From contig NZ_JAHUXA010000011.1 in the NCBI RefSeq assembly GCF_019218745.1, positions 1 through 64,000 of the forward strand: a stretch of DNA of 64,000 nucleotides, written 5' to 3'. Position numbers and translations under genes: made by a program. Positions 16,654-25,214 of the stretch are shown one piece after another. Position 1 is the first letter of the stretch. The number at the start of each line of letters is the position of its first letter. The notes below the pieces were generated by a model. It was not told the DNA's origin. It saw nothing but the letters and a program-made list of their open reading frames with translations, and searched no databases. The stretch comes from Enterobacter sp. ENT03. GTDB taxonomy: Bacteria > Pseudomonadota > Gammaproteobacteria > Enterobacterales > Enterobacteriaceae.

Positions 16654-19389
16654 TCAGAACGATTTGTTTAAACGCAGGCTGAAGGTGTGCGCCTGGTAAG
16701 TATCGCTGGCCTGCACGTCGTAACGGGCTTCGAGCGTCAGGTCATGGGCGCTGTACAGCGTAGAGCCAACTGCCAGCCCTGCCATGTCCTTCACCGGTGA
16801 TGCGCCTTTGGTGGTGAACTGGGTTTCACCCAGGGTATCCGCCACGTAGGAAGCATGGTTGCTCATGCGGCGGTTATCGTATTGATGGATCCAGGAGAGC
16901 TGCGCGAACGGCGTCAGCGCACCCAGACGGGTATCAAACGTTTTCTGCACGCGAGCACCAATATCACTGATCACCGACTTGGAGTGCGATGCATCCACGT
17001 CCAGCGCCATGCCGTTGCCACCGCTTTCCTTATAGTCATCAATATGCTGATAGCTGTAAGCCAGCGCGGCCAGCGGCGTGACCACCACCTGCGCAGGCAG
17101 CGTCAGCGGATAACCGACTTCACTTTGCAGCGTGACGGACTGACCGTTGAATTTGCCCTTCGCCGTGCCGGAGAAGCCGGTGAAATCTGCGCGACGTACC
17201 GAGTCATAGTTCTGACGGTTCACCGCGGCAGACAGGTTCAGGAACCACGGATTGCCGGTATAAGCTGCATAACCGATCACCCCGTAGTTATCCGCGGTGG
17301 AGGTGTTGCCGCTGAGGTTATCTTTGCCGTGCACCGAGGTATTGCTGTAGTTCATGGCCGCACCCACACGCCAGGCGTCGCCAAGGGCGCGATCGGCACC
17401 GAGGACCAGCCCGCCGAATTTCGCACTATAACCGCTCACGTCGTCGGTACTGTCCTGACGGGCATAACCGCCGAACGGCTGGCCCCAGACGATCCAGTTG
17501 CTGTAGTCATCACCGGTGGAAACGCCGCTGGCACCCGCGGTTTGCGGATTGCGAACGGTATCCATGTGATTACCCACCACTGACATCGCTGAACTATTGG
17601 CCACGCCGGTTGCGGTGCTGGCGCTGATGCTTTGCCCGGTGGACAGACGCTCACCGACGCGGTTCGCTTCCTGTTCACCGTCAATGGCCAGCGAGGCGTT
17701 ATACAGCTCAAGCAGCTGTGGGGAGATGCCGGAGTAATTTGCCAGACCGCCCAGCGATGCTGTGGCATTAGGCGTGGTCGCCCAGGCCGGAGCCTCTGGC
17801 TGCGGTTCCGCTGGTGGGGTAACGATCACAGGCGGCGTAACGATGACTGGCGGCGTTTCAACCGGCGGGGCGATCACGACCGGTGGCGTGGTCGGGGTCG
17901 TCACCGGCGGCGTAACGACCACCGGAGGCGTCACCACGACCGGCGGTGTCTCAACAGGTGGCGTCACGACTGGCGGCGTTACGACGACCGGCGGGGTTTT
18001 CAGCGTCAATACCAGCGCGCTGTTTGTACCGTCAGTGTATGTCGAGCCTTTCACCGTGCCGTCATAGCCCGCCGCGGTGTAATTCAGTGATTCGGCGTTG
18101 TAGTTCGTGTTAGTGGCGTTCGCATCGATCACCACATAACGCTGACCGGGTGCAAACTGATAGGTGTTGCCTGTACGCGCGAGGGAGATGCTGGAACCTG
18201 CATCAACCGTGGCAGCACCGGTGACATTCAGGCGACCATAGCTGCTGTCAGTGGCTTTATCGCCAGTGGCAATGGCGTCATCAGCCACGCCGAGGATCAG
18301 CGCACCGGCAGTGTTCTGGTGGTAATCACCGCTGATTGTCAGCGGGGCGTTCACCTGCAGGCTCGCGGCGTCGTTCACCACCGTGCCTTTGGTCATGATG
18401 TTGTCATTGAGCAGCAGAGCGCCGGAGCGGAAGAACACATCGCTGGCGCTCTCAATATTACCGATGCCGTTGGTGCCGGTCAGCACGCCCACGTTATTGC
18501 CCGTGCCGCCGAAAATATCCAGCGAGGTGCCGTTATCCGAGCGGATGTTACCCTTGATCACGCCGCTGTTGGTCAGCACCATACCGGAGCCGTTATTGCC
18601 CGAGGCATAGATCGCATAATTCCCACCAGTGATGGCGCCGTTATTAATCAAATTAAGCGTGGCGGTATTATTTTGATAGTTGTAGCTGTAGATCCCATAG
18701 AGGGGGCTACTGATTTCACCGTTATTAATGATCACGCTACTTGCGTTATTGTTAATACCCGCATTATTTTGGTTATACACACCGACAACCGCACCCGTAA
18801 TGTTGCCGCTATTGGTCAGCGTTTTGATATACCCGGCATTCAGGATGCCATAAGCCGCGCCCTGGACAACACCTTCATTATTAAGCGTATTGATTAAATT
18901 CTGGTTATTGATCCCGGCGCTGTCATAGCCATAGCCATTGTTTGTGTTACTGGTAATAATCGTACCGGTGTTATGTAAGGTATCGATAACACCCTTATTA
19001 TAAACTGCGGAATTATAATATGAGTGATTTGTAGCATTGTTATTACTGATCGTTCCGGCGTTATTCAGCGTGCCAATAGTGCCTTCATTCACCAGCGCAT
19101 AAGACTGTGAACTAAAGTTTGAGCCATCGTTAGTTATTGAGCCGTTGTTATTCAACGTATCAACCGTAATACCCTGCATAACACCCAGTGCAGTACCGGT
19201 AGTGCTAACGGCAGAGCCCTGATCGGTAATAATTACCTGATTATAGGTGTTCGCAATCTGCACATCGGACTGCTGAGTGCTAATGATGTAATCACTCGAA
19301 ATAGCGAGTGCGTGTGGTGCCAGCAGTCCTTGCGCGGAGGTTAAAGCAACCAGCAAAGAGCCTTGCTGGCAGAGACGTGATTTGTTCAT
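16654..19389 (-). CDS. Type Va autotransporter with beta-helix passenger and proline-rich linker
   Basis: Outer-membrane autotransporter of 911 residues. A signal peptide ends near ALA at 27-29. The passenger (about 30-470) is made of repeats of the form LxNxGxIxN, typical of a right-handed beta helix, followed by a pertactin-like segment. A linker of PPVVVTPP-type repeats spans about 465-540. The C-terminal 270 residues form a translocator beta barrel ending in SLRLNKSF, with the expected terminal phenylalanine for BAM recognition. No protease triad or RGD motif is visible, so it is more likely an adhesin or aggregation factor than an enzyme. A perfect palindrome lies upstream. Confidence 0.88.
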   Translation of the reverse strand: MNKSRLCQQGSLLVALTSAQGLLAPHALAISSDYIISTQQSDVQIANTYNQVIITDQGSAVSTTGTALGVMQGITVDTLNNNGSITNDGSNFSSQSYALVNEGTIGTLNNAGTISNNNATNHSYYNSAVYNKGVIDTLHNTGTIITSNTNNGYGYDSAGINNQNLINTLNNEGVVQGAAYGILNAGYIKTLTNSGNITGAVVGVYNQNNAGINNNASSVIINNGEISSPLYGIYSYNYQNNTATLNLINNGAITGGNYAIYASGNNGSGMVLTNSGVIKGNIRSDNGTSLDIFGGTGNNVGVLTGTNGIGNIESASDVFFRSGALLLNDNIMTKGTVVNDAASLQVNAPLTISGDYHQNTAGALILGVADDAIATGDKATDSSYGRLNVTGAATVDAGSSISLARTGNTYQFAPGQRYVVIDANATNTNYNAESLNYTAAGYDGTVKGSTYTDGTNSALVLTLKTPPVVVTPPVVTPPVETPPVVVTPPVVVTPPVTTPTTPPVVIAPPVETPPVIVTPPVIVTPPAEPQPEAPAWATTPNATASLGGLANYSGISPQLLELYNASLAIDGEQEANRVGERLSTGQSISASTATGVANSSAMSVVGNHMDTVRNPQTAGASGVSTGDDYSNWIVWGQPFGGYARQDSTDDVSGYSAKFGGLVLGADRALGDAWRVGAAMNYSNTSVHGKDNLSGNTSTADNYGVIGYAAYTGNPWFLNLSAAVNRQNYDSVRRADFTGFSGTAKGKFNGQSVTLQSEVGYPLTLPAQVVVTPLAALAYSYQHIDDYKESGGNGMALDVDASHSKSVISDIGARVQKTFDTRLGALTPFAQLSWIHQYDNRRMSNHASYVADTLGETQFTTKGASPVKDMAGLAVGSTLYSAHDLTLEARYDVQASDTYQAHTFSLRLNKSF
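17798..17998 (-). repeat. Tandem repeats coding the PPVVVTPP linker
   Basis: Degenerate units of roughly 15-24 nt built on GGCGGCGT and ACGACC triplets repeat about a dozen times inside the autotransporter gene. They encode the proline/valine/threonine linker between passenger and barrel. Repeats of this kind can change copy number by slippage, in steps that keep the frame. Confidence 0.7.
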
Positions 19390-19445
19390 GGTGTACCGTT
19401 GCGGTGTCGCGCTGTTTGTAAATAGAATGTGCAGGTGTTAACAAT

Positions 19446-19463
19446 ATTCAGATTAATCTGAAT
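19446..19463. promoter_or_regulatory. 18-bp perfect palindrome between divergent autotransporter and lipoprotein genes
   Basis: ATTCAGATTAATCTGAAT is a perfect palindrome, 57 nt upstream of the autotransporter start and 131 nt upstream of the lipoprotein start. Its placement suits a dimeric regulator that controls one or both genes. The cognate regulator is not in the immediate neighbourhood. Confidence 0.55.
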
Positions 19464-19593
19464 TTGGTTCCGGCGCAGAATACACACTTTGTTGCTAAAA
19501 AAACAATAAGCGGTGCTTAATTATTTATCGGCTGACATGTCGCTTTCTTTACTATTTAACTTAAGTCAATATCGGGCGGTCCGGGAAATGTGC

Positions 19594-20439
19594 ATGAATC
19601 GTCGTAATAATCAATGGGTGTTATTGATTAGCATCATTTTATTGTTGAGCGGGTGTATTACTTCCGATCGACGGGAAAGCGCGGGCACATTTGCAAAAAA
19701 AAATGGGCTGGAGGCAAAAGATTTCGTTACAACCTGGATCCCGTTACGTGGCTGGCAACGTATCACCCCGCCGGTGACCCGTTTACGGGTGTATATCGAA
19801 GGGGATGGTTTTGCCTGGGTGAACCGCACGCGCCCGTCTGACGATCCCACGCCGCGTAACCCGGTGGGCCTGCAACTGGCAGCGGCGGATCCGTCAGCGA
19901 ATGTGCTCTATCTGGCGCGGCCCTGTCAGTTTATTGGCCCGCCACTGCCCGCGCCCTGCCAGCCTGGCGTCTGGACCGATCAGCGTTTTTCCGCCGCGGT
20001 AGTGGAAGCGATGGACGCGGCATTAAGCCAGGTAAAAACCCAGTATCCGCAGGCGGAGTTTGAGCTGGTGGGTTATTCCGGCGGCGGGAATATCGCCGCG
20101 CTGCTGGCGGCCCGCAGGCAGGATGTACGCGCATTGCGCACGGTGGCGGGCAATCTGGATGTGGCTTATGTGAATGAGTTGCATCATGTTACGCCGATGC
20201 CGGATGCGCAGAGCGCCATCAATGTCGCCCCGTCGCTCAAAAACCTGCCGCAGATCCATTACAGCGGTGCCAGCGACAGCACCGTTCCGCCCGCTGTGGC
20301 TGTGCGTTTTCGTCAGGCGACGGGTCCACGCTGTACACAGGTGGTCGTGATCCCCGGCATGGATCACGGCGGAGACTGGGCAGCGGTGTGGCCGGAATTG
20401 CTGGGGAGGAAGGTGGGGTGTATCGGGAATGGCGATTAG
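19594..20439 (+). CDS. Putative alpha/beta-hydrolase lipoprotein
   Basis: Protein of about 281 residues when started at 19594, where GGGA gives a suitable ribosome binding site; the open frame extends upstream without support. The N terminus MNRRNNQWVLLISIILLLSGC is a lipoprotein signal with lipobox LSGC. An alpha/beta-hydrolase nucleophile elbow reads GYSGGGN (G-x-S-x-G), and PGMDHGG near the C terminus may supply the catalytic His, with an Asp in SGASDSTVPP. It is thus probably a membrane-anchored esterase, lipase or related hydrolase facing the periplasm. Substrate unknown. Confidence 0.75.
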   Translation: MNRRNNQWVLLISIILLLSGCITSDRRESAGTFAKKNGLEAKDFVTTWIPLRGWQRITPPVTRLRVYIEGDGFAWVNRTRPSDDPTPRNPVGLQLAAADPSANVLYLARPCQFIGPPLPAPCQPGVWTDQRFSAAVVEAMDAALSQVKTQYPQAEFELVGYSGGGNIAALLAARRQDVRALRTVAGNLDVAYVNELHHVTPMPDAQSAINVAPSLKNLPQIHYSGASDSTVPPAVAVRFRQATGPRCTQVVVIPGMDHGGDWAAVWPELLGRKVGCIGNGD

Positions 20440-20647
20440 CAGGAAAGGAATTAGCGGGATAAACAGCGCGATCGTTTTTTAAACGCCTTTGCGAGGCGCG
20501 CCGCAATCCGTACTGCTGTTTCCGCTTGCCGTCGATCGCGTCTGGCAGTAGCATCTTCCCGCACCTGCAAAATCAGGTGCCGGGATTGACCTCCTGAATT
20601 CTCTTGTTGGCGACATTGTTTTTTAATCGCACAGGAGTTGACCCGTT

Positions 20648-21082
20648 ATGGTTGCTGTTCCCGATCAGTTTTTCCCTTTACTTACCATTCCCTTCACCGC
20701 AGACACGGATTTCACCGTGCTGGCGGATCACTGCGAGCATTTCGCCGAAGCGCTGATAGAAAGCGACGAGCCGGCGCTGCGCCTCGCCATGTGCGGGCGG
20801 CTCAATGCTTGTCTGACGCTGCTGCTACCCACCCTCAATGACGTTATTCCGCCACATCTGGTCCTTCAACTCACGGTGGATACCCCACCTGCGGAACCGC
20901 CGCGTTTTGAACCTGAATCTGACCTGCTGTGTGAATACTGCCTGACGTTAACGCGCGTACTGAACAGCCAGTCGCTGCCGCCGGATATGGAGAAAACCCT
21001 GGCCGGATTGCTGTGTGAACTGGTGTGGTATTTCGCCGACATTATGAAAGCGCCGCGTTGGGTGAAAGGTACAGAAGCGTAG
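20648..21082 (+). CDS. Uncharacterised 144-residue protein
   Basis: A cytoplasmic-looking protein without signal or membrane segments. It is rich in Leu and acidic residues and has several Cys (HCEH, MCGRLNAC, LLCEYC, LLCELVWYF), which could hint at metal binding but do not form a classical zinc motif. A CAGGAG sequence lies 11 nt before the ATG. Codon use resembles the chromosome, not the AT-rich element further right. I do not recognise the family. It stands alone between the lipoprotein gene and the toxin-antitoxin pair. Confidence 0.6.
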   Translation: MVAVPDQFFPLLTIPFTADTDFTVLADHCEHFAEALIESDEPALRLAMCGRLNACLTLLLPTLNDVIPPHLVLQLTVDTPPAEPPRFEPESDLLCEYCLTLTRVLNSQSLPPDMEKTLAGLLCELVWYFADIMKAPRWVKGTEA

Positions 21083-21096
21083 CCAGCCGTAAAATC

Positions 21097-21138
21097 TTGC
21101 CGGGTTCATGTAGGCCCGGCAAGCCTGCGCCGCCGGGC
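21097..21138. repeat. Hairpin plus REP element
   Basis: TTGCCGGG (21097-21104) pairs with CCCGGCAA (21115-21122), and the second arm also forms a REP-type hairpin with GCCGGGC at 21132-21138. The structure lies 15 nt after the preceding stop codon and could end its transcript. Confidence 0.65.
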
Positions 21139-21161
21139 AAGCAGAAGCTGAACAGGTAAGC

Positions 21162-21195
21162 TGTAATGACATTGACATTACAGTTGCTGTATAAT
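21162..21195 (+). promoter_or_regulatory. Autoregulated promoter of the DUF1778/GNAT toxin-antitoxin operon
   Basis: A perfect inverted repeat TGTAATG-N7-CATTACA (21162-21182) overlaps a promoter with -35-like ATGACA (21166-21171), an 18-nt spacer and a consensus -10 TATAAT (21190-21195). An operator buried in the promoter is what is expected for ribbon-helix-helix antitoxin autorepression. The antitoxin ATG, with GCGGAGGA ahead of it, follows 31 nt later. Confidence 0.75.
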
Positions 21196-21226
21196 TACTG
21201 TTCAGGCAGCTTGCGGAGGAAACATT

Positions 21227-22020
<794 letters not shown>

Positions 22021-22050
22021 AAGCGATCAACGGAAGTATAAAAAGCAAAA

Positions 22051-22074
22051 AACCCGCCATAGGCGGGTTCTTCT
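22051..22074 (+). terminator. Terminator of the toxin-antitoxin operon
   Basis: AACCCGCC and GGCGGGTT form a perfect 8-bp stem around an ATA loop, followed by CTTCT. It lies 31 nt after the toxin stop codon and 7 nt before the left attachment repeat. Confidence 0.85.
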
Positions 22075-22080
22075 AAATAG

Positions 22081-22100
22081 TGGTGCCGGACTCGGAATCG
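22081..22100. repeat. Left attachment repeat (copy of the tRNA-Phe 3' end)
   Basis: TGGTGCC followed by GGACTCGGAATCG repeats the last 21 nt of the tRNA-Phe gene, but one C is missing (TGGTGCCC in the tRNA). Sequence similarity stops right after this, at TAATT. The shared GGACTCGGAATCG is the likely strand-exchange core. Confidence 0.9.
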
Positions 22101-22155
22101 TAATTTTTATTAAATATATGAAATAAATGTAAAATAATCATAATAACCTTAACTG

Positions 22156-22176
22156 TACCAACAAATGTACCATCAA
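22156..22176. repeat. Left copy of a 21-bp subterminal repeat (candidate integrase arm site)
   Basis: The sequence TACCAACA-N4-TACCATCAA is repeated in the same orientation at 38282-38302, with 19 of 21 bases identical. One copy lies about 55 nt inside the left end and the other about 115 nt inside the right end. Paired repeats near the ends of tyrosine-integrase elements are usually integrase or excisionase arm-binding sites. Confidence 0.65.
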
Positions 22177-22383
22177 TTTATAAGTGTGATTTCAAATAAA
22201 GTCAATTATATTCAATTGGTTATGACAACATACCCTGCCAAACCTCACTGAGCAATCTTCAAGTCTGGACTGATTGTTCCGCTGCTTTTCCCTGCTCTAT
22301 TCAATAGATTACCGTCACCAAATCCGATATGTTTACTCATAACATATCAAAGCGATAAGTAAAGCCAGAAGGATAGATGCCAC

Positions 22384-23244
22384 ATGACCAAAGCGGAGAT
22401 CGCCAGCGCTGTTAATGAATGGTTCAACATTGAAAACTACAGCGTCCTGCAAAATTTGACAGTAGAACAGCTTTTCCAAGAGATAGAGAACAGGATTGTC
22501 GTCTATCGTATGGAACAATACCGGGCTGAGCTATCACCTGAAAATCTTCGCAGGCATCAGAAATATTACGAAGAGCTGATTGAAGGCAAGGTCGTGTTTG
22601 GTGATGTTTTCGGGGGGCCAGAAAAAAGACTGTCTTCCAGCTATGCCGTCAAGCCTGTAACACACCAAGGGCTATGGGAGATGGCGGGTTATGTGGCTGC
22701 TTTCGATAAATACGTTAACCCGGAAGGAAAACCCCTACCTCATATGGAAGTCTCGCATTATCTGAAGGAAGCTGGGGCAAACAACGAAGGGCTGATGCTG
22801 GTTCAAATTAATCTGGCAGAAACGTCACCCGAAGAAATCATCAATCACCTGAAGGTCATGGTTCCTGAGTGGAAAGAACAACTACAGGCTCCTGAGCCTC
22901 CAGCCAGAGATTTTCGCTTTGGGGTCAGCAACCTTAAGAGAATACTCGATTACAACATCATTCCCATCATGGATTTGCTGTTCTGGGCGCAGGATGAAGA
23001 GGTCAGGATTGGTATGCCGCAACTGACCAGCTTTTTATACCCTGATGAGTTCAAGGACGGTATCCGTGATGTTGATAAGGTGAAATCAACAGATCATCCG
23101 CTGGCAGTAAAATATCTGACAAAGCTTGCTCACTATCGGTCTTTTGTCGATTTTACATATAGATATGATGACAGAAGGCACTGGAAGGTTCAGGATCTGA
23201 TCAGAGAGGAACTTGGTAAGGATGAGCAATCCGGTCAGGACTGA
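22384..23244 (+). CDS. Uncharacterised integrative-element protein (DUF6387-like)
   Basis: Protein of 286 residues without signal peptide or membrane segment, starting at the ATG at 22384. The opening ASAVNEWFNIENYSVLQNLT resembles proteins annotated DUF6387, which are common near the end of tRNA-integrated elements opposite the integrase; this assignment is from memory and uncertain. Many charged residues and predicted helices; no catalytic motif is visible. It is the first gene inside the left end of the element. Function unknown. Confidence 0.65.
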   Translation: MTKAEIASAVNEWFNIENYSVLQNLTVEQLFQEIENRIVVYRMEQYRAELSPENLRRHQKYYEELIEGKVVFGDVFGGPEKRLSSSYAVKPVTHQGLWEMAGYVAAFDKYVNPEGKPLPHMEVSHYLKEAGANNEGLMLVQINLAETSPEEIINHLKVMVPEWKEQLQAPEPPARDFRFGVSNLKRILDYNIIPIMDLLFWAQDEEVRIGMPQLTSFLYPDEFKDGIRDVDKVKSTDHPLAVKYLTKLAHYRSFVDFTYRYDDRRHWKVQDLIREELGKDEQSGQD

Positions 23245-23286
23245 TCTTCCAAGAGGCGGTGTGCTGCGCAATGCAAATATCGCCTA

Positions 23287-23391
23287 TATACTCGTGATAC
23301 TTCAAATTGCATGTTGCTCTTGCAGCATTGTCCCCACAAGGCTTGGCACACGTCACTGACCAAACATGCATCTTCAAGTTTATCGTGTATA
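23287..23391. repeat. 105-bp imperfect palindromic (MITE-like) repeat
   Basis: The two ends, about 30 nt each, are imperfect inverted copies. The left ends in TTGCATGTT and the right begins AACATGCATC; both contain an ACTT-AA block and a TATAC or GTATA terminus. Palindromic units with a similar ATACTTCAA-TTGCATGT motif occur widely in enterobacterial genomes. It fills part of the 278-nt gap between the first gene and the AlpA gene. Confidence 0.45.
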
Positions 23392-23522
23392 TTCACCTAA
23401 GCTGAACATACCCTGTTTTTTCTCTTTCAAAAATCTGCGTAAAAAACTTCTTCTCGAACGTCCCTCTTAAATCACAAGAAAAACCCATACAATTATCTCA
23501 TCGAACAACACAGGAGATAAAT

Positions 23523-23741
23523 ATGGTTCAAATCAAAACAGATAAACATCCCAAGCTCATTCGTTTACCTGAGGTAATGAACAGAACTGGATTCGGGAAG
23601 ACATGGATATATGAGCTTATTAAAGCGGGTTGCTTTCCCGCACAGATAAAAACAGGTGTAAGAGCAATCGCCTTTATTGAAAGTGAGGTGGATGCGTGGA
23701 TTGAACGAGCTATTCAGACATCACGAAAACAAGCAGTTTAA
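23523..23741 (+). CDS. AlpA-family regulator / excisionase-like protein
   Basis: Protein of 72 residues from the AlpA/MerR-like helix-turn-helix family. The segment IRLPEVMNRTGFGKTWIYELIKAGCFPAQIKTGVRAIAF matches AlpA and Vis proteins of P4-like elements. Such proteins switch on integrase or act as excision directionality factors. CAGGAG precedes the ATG. In this element it heads a run of small genes and is far from the integrase at the other end, which is common because the ends join on circularisation. Confidence 0.88.
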   Translation: MVQIKTDKHPKLIRLPEVMNRTGFGKTWIYELIKAGCFPAQIKTGVRAIAFIESEVDAWIERAIQTSRKQAV

Positions 23742-23880
23742 CAAATATTATCTATATAATGATCTAAGGAGGTTTTATGTAAACATAAGAAAATAAAACT
23801 GTTGTAAATAATATCCCTTACCAAAATCATACAGATTTCTGTAGGGGGACGTTCACTTAAAAATAAAGAAGGAAATAAAA

Positions 23881-24198
23881 ATGAGTAAAGCAATAACAGA
23901 AGTCCATGAAATCAAAGTTTACAATGAACCTACCAGATTATTCCTTGTAAAGTCATTTTATTGCTATGAGCTTTATATCAGTAATATGCAGGAGTACATG
24001 GGCGATAGATTTGTTAAAATGGTTGAAGACAGAATATATATGGATGATGTTTTTGACAAGGTAATAGAAAACAGTAAGGAAGGATTTAATAAGTTTCTTA
24101 AGGAGTGTAAAAGCTCAGGCTCTCTCAGAGATGTTTTATTCGATGAGGTCAAAGTAAATCTGAGACATATGCATAACGTTATTTTTAACTCAAACTAA
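23881..24198 (+). CDS. Small uncharacterised element protein (105 residues)
   Basis: Protein of 105 residues with an AAGGAA ribosome binding site. It is mixed alpha/beta in appearance and acidic, with an LFLVKSFYCYELYI strand-like block and a helical C terminus. No family recognised. It is the first of four small co-directional genes, each with its own ribosome binding site and short spacer, three of them followed by a hairpin. This is a typical accessory array for mobile elements; anti-defence or regulatory functions are possible but not shown. Confidence 0.55.
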   Translation: MSKAITEVHEIKVYNEPTRLFLVKSFYCYELYISNMQEYMGDRFVKMVEDRIYMDDVFDKVIENSKEGFNKFLKECKSSGSLRDVLFDEVKVNLRHMHNVIFNSN

Positions 24199-24219
24199 TG
24201 GTCATGTGATCAGTATATG

Positions 24220-24233
24220 GCCCCGCAAGGGGC
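24220..24233 (+). repeat. GCCCCGCAAGGGGC hairpin, first copy
   Basis: A 5-bp stem with a GCAA tetraloop follows the 105-residue gene. The same 14 nt plus TAA recurs at 24880-24893 after the 98-residue gene. A GNRA-type loop on a GC stem is very stable and may act as a terminator or mRNA-protecting element. Confidence 0.7.
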
Positions 24234-24263
24234 TAATAATCAACTCAATAAAGGAACATTTAA

Positions 24264-24500
24264 ATGAATGATAATATTGCAATATCAGTAAGTCTGCTAT
24301 GTGAGCAAACACCTGAAGTATTCTGCACCATCCAAGCAAGCGTCAGTACGTTCATTGCGCTATGTGGGTATTCAGCAGAGGAAGTAATGGATGATGAAAA
24401 CCTGACAGACGCACTGAACAGATATGTTAATAACGAGCTTGTCAGTGAAATGGATTTAAGATACGGATCAGTGATCATTAATCTGGTTTATAAAAAGTAG
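24264..24500 (+). CDS. Small uncharacterised element protein (78 residues)
   Basis: Protein of 78 residues, acidic, with an AAAGGAACAT ribosome binding site. The middle (CGYSAEEVMDDENLTDALNRYVNNELVSEMDLRYG) looks helical. A hairpin TTTATCCC/GGGGATAAA follows at about 24508-24530. No family recognised. Part of the small-gene array between the AlpA gene and the H-NST-like gene. Confidence 0.5.
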   Translation: MNDNIAISVSLLCEQTPEVFCTIQASVSTFIALCGYSAEEVMDDENLTDALNRYVNNELVSEMDLRYGSVIINLVYKK

Positions 24501-24570
24501 TTATCTGTTTATCCCTATTTCGGGGATAAATAAAATAAGTCAAACAAATATGTAAAAATGAGGATTAATT

Positions 24571-24867
24571 ATGTCTAAAGAAACTGTAGTAACAAATAAG
24601 TCTACACAGATGTTCCTTGATCTTGCTATAAGATCATTGGAGGCAAGCTGGAAGCTTTTTCAGGAAGTGAATGGAGATGGAGACGCTAATGACTATCTTG
24701 ATGATCCTGATTTCATGAGTCCATTTATTATGAACATCATTGACCATATTCAGAATAACTTTGAGAGATTTACAACCCAAGAAGGTGATAGTGGGAGTAT
24801 TAATGAAGTTAACTTCGAGCAGATTGCTGTTGTGTTGGTGTGCCATTCAGAACGATTCAGGAAATGA
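24571..24867 (+). CDS. Small acidic element protein (98 residues)
   Basis: Protein of 98 residues, strongly acidic (for example EVNGDGDANDYLDDPDF), mostly helical. It starts MSKE, as the 105-residue neighbour starts MSKA, but the rest is not similar. No family recognised. Strongly acidic small proteins on mobile elements are sometimes DNA mimics or anti-restriction factors; nothing in the sequence proves this. It is followed by the second copy of the GCCCCGCAAGGGGC hairpin. Confidence 0.5.
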   Translation: MSKETVVTNKSTQMFLDLAIRSLEASWKLFQEVNGDGDANDYLDDPDFMSPFIMNIIDHIQNNFERFTTQEGDSGSINEVNFEQIAVVLVCHSERFRK

Positions 24868-24879
24868 GTTCTAAAAGTT

Positions 24880-24893
24880 GCCCCGCAAGGGGC
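24880..24893 (+). repeat. GCCCCGCAAGGGGC hairpin, second copy
   Basis: Identical to the hairpin at 24220-24233, including the TAA that follows. It lies between the 98-residue gene and the H-NST-like gene. Confidence 0.7.
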
Positions 24894-24929
24894 TAACTAA
24901 AAAACAGTAAATAAAAACAGGAGCCAAAA

Positions 24930-25166
24930 ATGATTGATGAATTTCATGTGATGTATATGTATAAAAAAATCCAAGCAGAAGCTGCTACTACCGACATCAA
25001 AACACTGGAACAGCTTTTGAAGAAGTTCCGCAAAGTTGTTGCGGAGCGTCGGGAAGAATGCTATCACGAGATTGGTGAGAAGAAGGCACAAAAGCTAAGG
25101 GCAGAAAGATTACAACGGTTGCTTAAGAAAATGGAGCGTGATCGTGTATCACCCCATGAGTTATAA
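24930..25166 (+). CDS. H-NST-like protein: H-NS oligomerization domain without DNA-binding domain
   Basis: Protein of 78 residues that lines up with the first ~65 residues of H-NS. TLEQLLKKFRKVVAERREE corresponds to TLEEMLEKLEVVVNERREE of H-NS, and the end VSPHEL corresponds to IDPNEL, after which H-NS continues into linker and DNA-binding domain. The protein stops there. Truncated H-NS derivatives (H-NST) on pathogenicity islands bind H-NS and weaken its silencing of AT-rich DNA. An analogous role is likely here, helping the AT-rich element express its genes. GGAG precedes the start. Confidence 0.8.
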   Translation: MIDEFHVMYMYKKIQAEAATTDIKTLEQLLKKFRKVVAERREECYHEIGEKKAQKLRAERLQRLLKKMERDRVSPHEL

Positions 25167-25214
25167 AATAAAACCACCATATTGGTAATATACTGCCAGT
25201 ATGGTAGTTTTATT

